Below are positions 1 through 5,066 of a stretch of 5,066 bases of DNA, one piece after another. A program made the position numbers and the translations under genes. Source of the DNA: Rhodobacter sp. (GTDB lineage: Bacteria > Pseudomonadota > Alphaproteobacteria > Rhodobacterales > Rhodobacteraceae); NCBI GenBank assembly GCA_027482795.1, contig JAIXVS010000125.1, positions 1 through 5,066 of the forward strand, in the 5' to 3' direction. The notes beneath the pieces are model-generated. The model did not search any database and was not told where the DNA came from. It saw only the letters and a list, made by a program, of their open reading frames with translations. Numbering within the stretch: the stretch's first letter is position 1; each line of letters begins with the position of its first letter.

Positions 1-459
1 CATCAGCGCGCGGCCAATCGCCACCATCTGTTGCTGCCCACCCGAAAGCGCGGTGGCAGGTGATGCGCGGCGTTCCTTCAAAATGGGAAACACCTCATAA
101 ACCTTGGCCAAAGTCCAAGGGCCCGGCCTGCCCACATAGCCGCCGATGATCAGGTTTTCCTCGACCGAAAGCGAGCGGAACAGCCGCCGCCCTTCGGGAA
201 CCATCGCCACCCCTGCCTGCGTGATATGCGCTGGCACTTTGCCAACAATGCTGTGCCCTTTCAGGCGAATATCGCCTGCGCGCGGCTGCACCATGCCGCA
301 AATCGCCTTGAACAACGTGCTTTTGCCCGCGCCATTCGCGCCGATCAGGGATACCAACTCGCCTTGCCTGACCTGCAAAGACAGCCCATGCAGCGCCTGC
401 GCGCCACCGTAGAAGACGTCTAGCTTGTCTATGTCTAGAACCAGATCAGACAACAGCAT
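1..459 (-). CDS. livF: LivF-type ABC transporter ATP-binding protein (N-terminal 153 residues, cut by window edge)
   Basis: This is the second nucleotide-binding subunit of a branched-chain-amino-acid-type (HAAT) importer; it would hydrolyse ATP at the cytoplasmic face of the permease pair. I translated it from the ATG at 459-457, and the frame stays open to position 1. Visible motifs are Walker A GANGAGKST (residues 40-48), the LivF-typical VPEGRRLF stretch in the Q-loop region (87-94) and a canonical signature LSGGQQQ (138-144) followed by MVAIGRALM. Walker B, the catalytic Glu and the H-loop lie outside the window. Full LivF proteins are about 235 residues, so roughly a third is missing. 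The start overlaps the end of livG by 14 nt. A G-rich run sits almost against the ATG at a poor spacing, so translation is probably coupled to livG. Family assignment is firm; the transported substrate is not shown by this subunit. Confidence 0.93.
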   Translation of the reverse strand, partial: MLLSDLVLDIDKLDVFYGGAQALHGLSLQVRQGELVSLIGANGAGKSTLFKAICGMVQPRAGDIRLKGHSIVGKVPAHITQAGVAMVPEGRRLFRSLSVEENLIIGGYVGRPGPWTLAKVYEVFPILKERRASPATALSGGQQQMVAIGRALM

Positions 460-1165
460 CTTCCCCCATATAAATCGCCCGCACCTCGGCCGAGGCCATG
501 ACATCGGCGGGTGCGCCTTCGGTGACTTTGCGGCCAAAATCCACCACAACAAGCCGCTTGGCCACCGACATAAGCGCGTGAACAACATGTTCGATCCAGA
601 TAATCGTCACGCCAGTCGCATGTACATCGCGGATGGTTTGCAGCAGGGAAATACATTCACTATCGGTCAACCCGCCCGCGATTTCATCCAGCAGCAGCAG
701 CTTTGGATCGGCGGCCAAGGCCCGCGCCATTTCCAGCCGCTTGCGATCCAATAGGGTCAGCGCCCCCGCCAAATGGTTGGCCTTTGCCCCCATGCCCGTT
801 TGATCCATCACATCCAGCGCCAATTTGCGCGGGTCTTGGGTCGATCGGCCAAAGGTGGCCCCGACCAGAATATTTTCATAGACCGTCATGCCCACAAAGG
901 GATGCGGCACTTGGAATGACCGAGCGATGCCCATCTGGCAGCGGCGCGAGGCGTCCAAGCCTGTGACATTTACCCCATCAAACCACACCTCGCCCTTGTC
1001 GGGCCGCACAGTTCCAGTGATTTGGTGAAACAGCGTGGTCTTGCCCGCGCCATTTGGGCCAAGAATCCCCACCAAATCCCCTGCCTCGACTGTTAGGGAG
1101 AAGTTTTGGGTAACGGCCAGCGCCCCGTAGGATTTATGCAGGTCTTTTAGGTCAAGTAGGCTCAT
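446..1165 (-). CDS. livG: LivG-type ABC transporter ATP-binding protein
   Basis: This 239-residue ATPase is the LivG partner of the downstream LivF subunit in a HAAT-type importer. Visible motifs are Walker A GPNGAGKTT (36-44), Q-loop ARSFQ (81-85), Walker B LLLLDE with D160 and catalytic E161, and H-loop His193 (WIEHVV). The RSFQVPHPF and MTVYENILVGA segments are typical of LivG. The signature motif is atypical: where LSxGQ is expected the protein reads LTLLDRKRLEMARAL (136-150), so the LSGGQ glycines are absent. Length is slightly below the usual 250 or so. The ATG at 1165 is the only reasonable start, because a stop codon lies in frame upstream at 1210-1208 and no in-frame ATG, GTG or TTG intervenes. 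No Shine-Dalgarno sits immediately upstream; the strong one is 31-32 nt away behind a hairpin. The gene follows the binding-protein gene by 50 nt. Confidence 0.94.
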   Translation of the reverse strand: MSLLDLKDLHKSYGALAVTQNFSLTVEAGDLVGILGPNGAGKTTLFHQITGTVRPDKGEVWFDGVNVTGLDASRRCQMGIARSFQVPHPFVGMTVYENILVGATFGRSTQDPRKLALDVMDQTGMGAKANHLAGALTLLDRKRLEMARALAADPKLLLLDEIAGGLTDSECISLLQTIRDVHATGVTIIWIEHVVHALMSVAKRLVVVDFGRKVTEGAPADVMASAEVRAIYMGEDAVV

Positions 1166-1187
1166 GATGGTATGGCGGGCAGCACAT
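1152..1187 (-). other. Possible leader mini-ORF overlapping the livG start
   Basis: An 11-codon reading frame, MCCPPYHHEPT then TGA, begins at the ATG at 1187-1185. It sits 9 nt downstream of the strong Shine-Dalgarno at 1197-1204. It runs through the right arm of a hairpin, crosses the livG ATG in another frame and stops 12 nt inside livG. Ribosomes using it would open the hairpin and terminate next to the livG start, which could couple livG translation to it. It may equally be a chance frame; only the spacing and Shine-Dalgarno strength support it. Confidence 0.3.
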
Positions 1188-1204
1188 GCCGCCCGCCCTC
1201 CTTT
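1174..1204 (-). promoter_or_regulatory. Shine-Dalgarno plus hairpin between binding-protein gene and livG
   Basis: On the transcribed strand AAAGGAGG (1204-1197) is followed at once by a 10 bp stem, GGCGGGCGGC / GCTGCCCGCC (1197-1188 and 1183-1174), with the 4 nt loop ATGT. The stem has one G-U pair and otherwise Watson-Crick pairs. Eight nucleotides then separate the stem from the livG ATG. If the hairpin folds, it brings the Shine-Dalgarno to about 8 nt from livG. No T-run follows the stem, so it is not a standard intrinsic terminator. It could also protect the 3' end of the binding-protein mRNA, as intergenic hairpins do in other binding-protein-dependent transporter operons. Confidence 0.65.
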
Positions 1205-1215
1205 GTGCTAAAGGT

Positions 1216-2499
1216 CTAGCCGATCAGTTTCATCTCGCCGCCAACGGGGATGTTGGTGGCTTCTTTGTTCGAGGTGATCACCAGATCAGGCTTGCCATCT
1301 TTCATCTGCCATTGACCGCCAACCAGCGGCGTGCGCACGACGTTTTTGACGGGGTTCGTAGCGCCGCCATTCCACGCGATTTTGCCGACGATGGTGTCCA
1401 TATCTGTGGCTGCAAGTGCGGCCACGACTGCTGCGCTATCGTCCAGCGCCTCGGTGCGTTTGATGACATCGGCGGCAATTTCAAACAGGCCGTGGATAAA
1501 GCCGATGGGCTGCGTCCATGCGCGGCCTGTCGACTTGACATATCCTTCGGCCAGTTGCGCTGCGGTTTCGCCTGTCAGGCTGGATGTGAATGGATGCGAG
1601 GGCGACCACCAGATTTCGCTGGTCAAACCATCGCCGCGCGCGCCAAGGCTTTCGATCACGCTGGGGAAGAGCAGCGCTTTGCCAATGGTCACGACCTTGG
1701 GGTTAAAGCCTTGTTGGGCGGCTTGGCTCCAGAAAGTTGCGAAATCTGGTGGGATCATGTTGCCCGTGACAATCTCGCAGCCTGCCTCTTTGAACGCGGC
1801 GATTTGGCTGGAAAAATCGTTGTTCATCACCTGATAGCGGCCGGGATCGATCACGGTATAGCCGCGCCCTGCTAATGGCTTGGGCAGGCCCAGTTCTGGG
1901 TCGCCCCAAGCGTTGCCATCCGCGTCGTTGGGGAACAGACCCGCCACATTCTTGGCGGTAATCCCAGTGGAATCCCACATATTTAGGAAGTTCGCAATCA
2001 CGTCTTCCAGACCCCAGAAGAAGTGATAGCTGTAGTCAAAGCCAGTTGCGGGGTTGCCGTTGCGGCCAAAGAAATAGGGCTGCCAAGGGGCGACCGTGGT
2101 GATGCAGGGCATCTCGTTCAATTCGCACTGGTCGGCCACGGGGTTGGTGGTGTCTGGCGCGCCAGAGGCGACAATCAGATCCACGCCATCGCTTTCAATC
2201 AGTTCAACCGCCACTTCCGCCGCGCGGTTAGAGTTGGACTGCGTGTCCTTGTAGATGATTTCCACCTGAACGGGTGCGCCGTTGTTGGTGAGCCCGCCCA
2301 TCGCAGCGCGTGCGGCGTCCATGATATACTGATCCGCCTCACCAAAACCGGCGAGTGGCCCCGTGGCGGGGTTCACAAAACCGATTTTAAACGTGGCGCT
2401 TTGCGCCGAGGCGCGGCTGGCCGTCAAAATCGCAGGAGCCGCCAACAGCGAGGCCCCCCCCGCCAAAACGGCACGTCTGTTCATAAAGTGTTTGGTCAT
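1216..2499 (-). CDS. Periplasmic substrate-binding protein of HAAT-type ABC importer (Tat-exported)
   Basis: This 427-residue protein belongs to the type-1 periplasmic binding fold (Peripla_BP_6/LivJ-like) and would deliver a ligand to the LivG/LivF importer. Residues 1-32 form a twin-arginine signal: MNRRAVLAGG with R8-R9, a hydrophobic stretch, and an ASA cleavage motif (30-32) before Q33. The mature protein opens with the family-typical strand TFKIGFVNPATGPLAGFG (36-53). The YKDTQSNSNRAAEVAVELI segment (83-101) and VDLIVASGAPDTTNPVAD (106-123) are also typical of the fold. Cys125 and Cys132 are close enough to form a disulfide. I chose the ATG at 2499 because it is preceded by GGGAGGAG at 8 nt and puts the Tat motif at the N terminus. 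An upstream in-frame ATG at 2586 would place the signal internally and lies in a probable operator. Adjacency to hydroxyquinol-pathway genes suggests an aromatic ligand; this is inference, since the sequence alone does not reveal the ligand. Confidence 0.93.
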   Translation of the reverse strand: MTKHFMNRRAVLAGGASLLAAPAILTASRASAQSATFKIGFVNPATGPLAGFGEADQYIMDAARAAMGGLTNNGAPVQVEIIYKDTQSNSNRAAEVAVELIESDGVDLIVASGAPDTTNPVADQCELNEMPCITTVAPWQPYFFGRNGNPATGFDYSYHFFWGLEDVIANFLNMWDSTGITAKNVAGLFPNDADGNAWGDPELGLPKPLAGRGYTVIDPGRYQVMNNDFSSQIAAFKEAGCEIVTGNMIPPDFATFWSQAAQQGFNPKVVTIGKALLFPSVIESLGARGDGLTSEIWWSPSHPFTSSLTGETAAQLAEGYVKSTGRAWTQPIGFIHGLFEIAADVIKRTEALDDSAAVVAALAATDMDTIVGKIAWNGGATNPVKNVVRTPLVGGQWQMKDGKPDLVITSNKEATNIPVGGEMKLIG

Positions 2500-2507
2500 C
2501 GTCGTCT

Positions 2508-2515
2508 CTCCTCCC
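2508..2515 (-). promoter_or_regulatory. Ribosome binding site deciding the binding-protein start
   Basis: GGGAGGAG on the minus strand ends 8 nt before the ATG at 2499. It supports that start over the upstream ATG at 2586 and the internal ATG at 2484. Confidence 0.8.
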
Positions 2516-2579
2516 ATTATGCGATCGCCCATCCGATCATTTCGCTTGCGCCAATGCGACTCTCCCTGTCCCATTAAGC

Positions 2580-2592
2580 GATACATAGTATC
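2580..2592. promoter_or_regulatory. 13 bp palindrome, possible operator
   Basis: GATAC-ATA-GTATC is a perfect inverted repeat with 5 bp arms and a 3 bp centre. It lies just downstream of the candidate -10 box and over the predicted transcription start, a usual place for a repressor dimer to bind. The size and spacing suit several dimeric helix-turn-helix regulators (for example GntR- or MarR-type); the sequence does not say which. No regulator gene lies in the window. Confidence 0.4.
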
Positions 2593-2596
2593 TTAT

Positions 2597-2624
2597 ATTG
2601 AACAAACCCGCGACATTCTGTCAA
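2597..2624 (-). promoter_or_regulatory. Possible sigma-70-type promoter for the transporter genes
   Basis: A perfect TTGACA box (2624-2619) begins immediately after the dioxygenase stop codon. With a 16 nt spacer it is followed by TTCAAT (2602-2597), which matches TATAAT at four of six positions. An alternative -10, TATAAG (2597-2592), would need a 21 nt spacer and is less likely. Transcription from here would start near 2590 and give a leader of about 90 nt ahead of the binding-protein gene. The -35 box is strong and the -10 is weak, so an activator or read-through from upstream genes is possible. Confidence 0.45.
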
Positions 2625-3473
2625 TCATGCTGATTTTGGTGCCAAAACAATATCAAACGGGCATTGCCATGCGGTTTGCCCATCGGTGCAGGGTTCGAAC
2701 GGCGCGATCAACGATTCTTTCACGCCAAAGACCGCGTCGCTTTGGATATAGGGGTCATCGCCCACAAAGATATGCGTGACCAGTTTGTGATAGCCCTGCG
2801 CAGTGACGATCAAATGTGTATGCGCAGGGCGGAAGGGATGGCGGCCCATGCCCGTCAGCATCTCGCCCGCTGGCCCATCGACGGGCACGGGGTAAGACAC
2901 GGGTTTGATCCCGATAAAGTCATAGACCCCATCCGCGCCTGTGGTGAAAATCCCGCGATTGTTCCATTTGGGCTGAATGCCTGGCTGCTGCACATCGTAA
3001 AAGCCTTCGTCATTGTCCGACCACACATCCAGCCGCGCCCCTGCAATCGGCGCGCCGTTTAGGTCCAAAACGCGGCCGATGAAACGGCAGGTCTCGCCCT
3101 TACCATCCAGCGAGATATTCGCCCCCATCGCCAGTTCGGGTGCGCCTGCAACGTGGAATGGGCCAAGCACGGTGTTGGCTGTGGCGCGGGCATCGCGGCG
3201 GTTGTTGATGGCATCGACCAGCATCGACACACCCAACGTATCGGACAGCAGAATAAACTCTTGCCGCTCGGCGCTGCATTTTTGGCCCGTGCGGGTCAGG
3301 AAATCGATGGCGATTTCCCATTCTTCGGTGGTCAGCGACACGTCTTTGACAAAGGCGTGCAGGTGGCCCACCAGCGCCGTCATAATTTCGGCAAATCGAG
3401 GGGGGCAGGTGGCGGGATCAATGCGATCCAGCACGGCCTTGACGGAATTATCTTCGCTGAGGAAACTTGTCAT
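2625..3473 (-). CDS. Hydroxyquinol 1,2-dioxygenase (intradiol, non-haem Fe(III))
   Basis: This 282-residue enzyme would cleave hydroxyquinol between the two adjacent hydroxylated carbons to give maleylacetate in the cytoplasm. An N-terminal helical dioxygenase domain (about 1-100) precedes the intradiol core (about 100-280). The Fe(III) ligands expected for the family are visible: Tyr159 (GFYD), Tyr194 (VSYPVP), His218 and His220 (PAHTH). The segments LGPFHVAGAP (103-112) and DVWSDNDEGFYDVQQPG (149-165) resemble hydroxyquinol dioxygenases such as GraB and ChqB more than catechol or protocatechuate enzymes. Length is close to the usual 280-300. The ATG at 3473 is chosen because AAGGAG (3485-3480) lies 6 nt upstream. 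The longer frame to 3581 would run into the preceding gene and lacks this support. The gene follows maleylacetate reductase by 10 nt, so the product-forming and product-using enzymes are co-transcribed. Chlorocatechol or catechol cleavage is a less likely alternative. Confidence 0.93.
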   Translation of the reverse strand: MTSFLSEDNSVKAVLDRIDPATCPPRFAEIMTALVGHLHAFVKDVSLTTEEWEIAIDFLTRTGQKCSAERQEFILLSDTLGVSMLVDAINNRRDARATANTVLGPFHVAGAPELAMGANISLDGKGETCRFIGRVLDLNGAPIAGARLDVWSDNDEGFYDVQQPGIQPKWNNRGIFTTGADGVYDFIGIKPVSYPVPVDGPAGEMLTGMGRHPFRPAHTHLIVTAQGYHKLVTHIFVGDDPYIQSDAVFGVKESLIAPFEPCTDGQTAWQCPFDIVLAPKSA

Positions 3474-3479
3474 ATCGCG

Positions 3480-3485
3480 CTCCTT
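3480..3485 (-). promoter_or_regulatory. Ribosome binding site of the dioxygenase gene, overlapping the reductase stop codon
   Basis: AAGGAG lies 6 nt before the ATG at 3473 and shares two bases with the TAA stop of the upstream reductase (3486-3484). It fixes the dioxygenase start and implies close translational linkage. Confidence 0.8.
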
Positions 3486-4542
3486 ATTCTGGCCGCATGC
3501 CAGCCCATGCCGATTGCAACAGCGCGCGGATGGCGCTGCGTTCAATCGGGCGGGGGTTCCAATAGGGGTTTTGCACGGCAATATCTGCCGCGCGGTCTAA
3601 ATCGGCCTCTTTCATGCCAAGGCTTTGCAGCGACATCGGCGCGCCCAGCGATTTGGCGAAATCCCACAGCCCCGTGCCGATAGTGCTGCCAAACAGCGCA
3701 GCTGCGGGGGCAAGGTCATCTGCGGCGGCATCGGCGTTATAGGCGGCGGTGTGCGGGATAAGCACGGCGTGGGTTTCGGCATGGGGCATATCGAACGACC
3801 CGCCCAAAGTGTGGCAAAGCTTGTGATGCAGCGCCATGCCGACCGTGCCCAAAACCGTGCCGCACAGCCACGATCCATAAAGGGCAAGGCCCCGCGCATC
3901 GGTGTCGCGGGGGGTGGCCACAATCAACGGCAGCGCTGTGTGCAGGGCGCGGATCCCTTCAACCGCTTGCAGGGCGGTGACGGGGTTGCGGTCTTTCGCA
4001 TACAGCGCCTCGACCGCATGGGCGATGGCGTTCAGGCCCGAAGTGACGCTCATCCCCACAGGCAGGCCAAGGGTAAGGTCGGGGTCATAAATCACCACTT
4101 CGGGCAAAATCTTTGGCCCGCGCTGGGTGGTTTTAAGCCCGTTTTCGGTTTCGCCCAAAATGGGGGTTACTTCCGACCCCGCATAGGTGGTGGCAATCAC
4201 CAGCTGCGGGCAATCAAGGCGGTTGGCGATGGCCTTGCCCAGCCCAATGGTCGACCCGCCGCCCAGCGCAATCGTGCAATCTGCGCCAGCGGCATGAAAC
4301 GCGGCCACAGCGCGCTGCGTCACATCAGTGGGGGTGTGCATTGCCGCGCCAGCGAAAACGCCCGCGGCCTTGTCGCCCAAACGCTGTGCCAAGGCCTGCG
4401 CGTCACCCTCTTGAAATGGGGTCGACAGCACCAGCGCGCGTTTGCATCCCAGCCGCGCAACTTCGTCCCCAATTTGGGCCGAGGTGCCCTGCCCGAAAAT
4501 GATACGGGCAGGGTTAAAATTGGCCTCGAAGGCGCGCATCAT
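3484..4542 (-). CDS. Maleylacetate reductase (iron-containing alcohol dehydrogenase superfamily)
   Basis: This 352-residue protein matches the usual length of maleylacetate reductases, which reduce maleylacetate to 3-oxoadipate with NAD(P)H, the step after hydroxyquinol ring cleavage. Visible features are the N-terminal NPARIIFGQGT (10-20), the nucleotide-binding glycine motif GGGSTIGLGKAIA (94-106), ATTYAGSEVTPILGET (117-132) and SGLNAIAHAVEALY (168-181). The C-terminal helical domain carries HHKLCHTLGGSFDMPHAETHA (239-259). By alignment with FucO, the metal-ligand positions are Asn171 (Asp in FucO), His175, His240 and His254. The Asn is a substitution I recall from this family. The first ATG overlaps the upstream hydroxylase stop codon (ATGA); a second ATG follows directly, so the start could be one codon later. 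No good Shine-Dalgarno is seen, which fits translational coupling. GraC, MacA and ClcE are named relatives. Confidence 0.92.
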   Translation of the reverse strand: MMRAFEANFNPARIIFGQGTSAQIGDEVARLGCKRALVLSTPFQEGDAQALAQRLGDKAAGVFAGAAMHTPTDVTQRAVAAFHAAGADCTIALGGGSTIGLGKAIANRLDCPQLVIATTYAGSEVTPILGETENGLKTTQRGPKILPEVVIYDPDLTLGLPVGMSVTSGLNAIAHAVEALYAKDRNPVTALQAVEGIRALHTALPLIVATPRDTDARGLALYGSWLCGTVLGTVGMALHHKLCHTLGGSFDMPHAETHAVLIPHTAAYNADAAADDLAPAAALFGSTIGTGLWDFAKSLGAPMSLQSLGMKEADLDRAADIAVQNPYWNPRPIERSAIRALLQSAWAGMRPE

Positions 4543-5066
4543 TCGGCCGCCATTTGTGGCAGATCGGTCAGATGCAGGGCCTGCATCACGGTGTCAAAGC
4601 GGGTGCGCAGGCTTGCGGCATCGCCCGCCGTCAGGGCCACATAGAAATCGGGGCGGATCAGGACATAACGCGCGCCGATCTGGTCAAGCCATGCCTTGAA
4701 CGTGCCTTCGGCGTCGATCACATCGGCCCCGCTGCCCTTTGGCCCCAGCTTGATCGTGAGGGCTTCAATCTGGGCAAGGCGCGCGCGCTGGGCTTCGGTC
4801 AGCGCTTCGGCAGGGTTTTCGCCATAGCCAAACAGCACCCAACCTTGGCCGACCACTTGGTCGAACCGCCCGCGCTTGCCGCCCGCTTCGACAATACCCT
4901 GCACCGACAATTCCCCCGCGTGGGCGCTGTCGCTGCACCACGCGCCGCGCCCCAATTGGCAAATGTCGGTGGGCACGGGTTTGCCCTGCCGCGCGGCCAA
5001 ATCGGCGATCATCTTGGCATCGCGCTCGGCAGCGGTTTTCTCATCGGCGATGCAGATGATCTGGCC
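4539..5066 (-). CDS. FAD-dependent aromatic hydroxylase, C-terminal 175 residues (cut by window edge)
   Basis: The frame is open from the window edge at 5066 to a TGA at 4541-4539. It looks like the C-terminal part of a single-component flavoprotein aromatic hydroxylase of the FAD_binding_3 / MhpA-PheA type, whose full length is about 500-600 residues. Recognisable stretches, numbered within the fragment, are ADEKTAAERDAKMIADL (7-23), AGELSVQGIV (50-59), GRFDQVVGQGWVLFGYG (66-82) and ARYVLIRPDFYVAL (132-145). They fit the thioredoxin-like C-terminal domain of these enzymes. The FAD GxGxxG and GD motifs are outside the window. The next two genes consume hydroxyquinol and maleylacetate, so the likely reaction is hydroxylation of resorcinol, or of a related phenol or hydroxybenzoate, to hydroxyquinol. 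That substrate is inferred from neighbours. Many databases would label it 3-(3-hydroxyphenyl)propionate hydroxylase, which I consider unlikely to be its true role here. Confidence 0.8.
   Translation of the reverse strand, partial: GQIICIADEKTAAERDAKMIADLAARQGKPVPTDICQLGRGAWCSDSAHAGELSVQGIVEAGGKRGRFDQVVGQGWVLFGYGENPAEALTEAQRARLAQIEALTIKLGPKGSGADVIDAEGTFKAWLDQIGARYVLIRPDFYVALTAGDAASLRTRFDTVMQALHLTDLPQMAAE

Larger units (their letters stand above)
2500..2624. other. Intergenic region between the catabolic and transport genes
   Basis: This 125 nt gap is the longest non-coding stretch in the window. It holds the candidate promoter, the 13 bp palindrome and the ribosome binding site listed separately. 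I see no stable GC-rich stem followed by a T-run, so transcripts from the catabolic genes may read through into the transporter genes. No small RNA or additional gene is supported. Confidence 0.6.

Noticed and set aside
1174..1197. Hairpin as an intrinsic terminator after the binding-protein gene
   Set aside because: No T-run follows the stem on the transcribed strand, and livG begins 8 nt later in the same direction.
1186..1875. Plus-strand open frame of 229 codons
   Set aside because: It is antisense to the binding-protein gene; the reverse strand shows a clear Tat signal and family motifs, and this frame shows none.
2521..2528. GCGATCGC palindrome
   Set aside because: A single 8 bp palindrome is expected by chance in GC-rich DNA; no repeats of it or other context suggest a function here.
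2500..2586. Upstream in-frame ATG at 2586 for the binding protein
   Set aside because: It would add 29 residues ahead of the Tat motif, has no Shine-Dalgarno, and falls within the 13 bp palindrome. The ATG at 2499 has a strong ribosome binding site.
3474..3581. Upstream in-frame ATG at 3581 for the dioxygenase
   Set aside because: The extension overlaps the end of the reductase gene, does not resemble the dioxygenase family, and lacks a ribosome binding site; AAGGAG supports 3473.
3625..4644. Long plus-strand open frame of 339 codons
   Set aside because: It is antisense to the maleylacetate reductase and hydroxylase genes, has no recognisable motifs, and is low-complexity Gly/Arg/Gln-rich, as expected of a shadow frame in GC-rich coding DNA.
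1..5066. Mobile elements, CRISPR arrays, tRNA or rRNA genes, toxin-antitoxin or defence genes
   Set aside because: No terminal repeats, transposase motifs, spaced direct repeats or RNA gene hallmarks were seen, and nearly all of the window is explained by six metabolic and transport genes.

Overview
The window is a stretch of GC-rich bacterial chromosome in which every supported gene lies on the minus strand, so the genes read from high to low coordinates. The codon use, the twin-arginine signal peptide on the binding protein and the tight packing suggest an alphaproteobacterium, probably Rhodobacteraceae-like. That placement is an impression from the sequence, not a database result. Nothing points to a mobile element, phage, CRISPR array or RNA gene.

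Reading 5'->3' on the minus strand, the first half is an aromatic catabolic module. It holds the C-terminal part of an FAD-dependent aromatic hydroxylase (5066-4539, cut by the window edge), then a maleylacetate reductase (4542-3484, ATGA overlap), then a hydroxyquinol 1,2-dioxygenase (3473-2625, 10 nt gap). Known family chemistry gives hydroxyquinol (1,2,4-trihydroxybenzene) -> maleylacetate -> 3-oxoadipate. The hydroxylase would plausibly make the hydroxyquinol from resorcinol or a related dihydroxylated aromatic.

A 125 nt gap (2500-2624) follows. It contains a TTGACA box directly after the dioxygenase stop codon and a perfect 13 bp palindrome near the predicted start site, and no clear terminator. 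The second half is a branched-chain-amino-acid-type (HAAT/Liv) ABC importer: a Tat-exported periplasmic binding protein (2499-1216), a LivG-type ATPase (1165-446) and a LivF-type ATPase (459-1, cut by the window edge). The two membrane permeases are not in view and probably lie beyond position 1 or elsewhere.

Together the genes look like an uptake-and-degradation unit: the importer probably brings in the aromatic substrate or a precursor that the catabolic genes send to 3-oxoadipate. The most unusual local structure is the binding protein-livG junction. A strong Shine-Dalgarno sequence sits 31-32 nt upstream of the livG ATG, separated from it by a 10 bp hairpin. The hairpin loop carries the ATG of an 11-residue overlapping mini-ORF.
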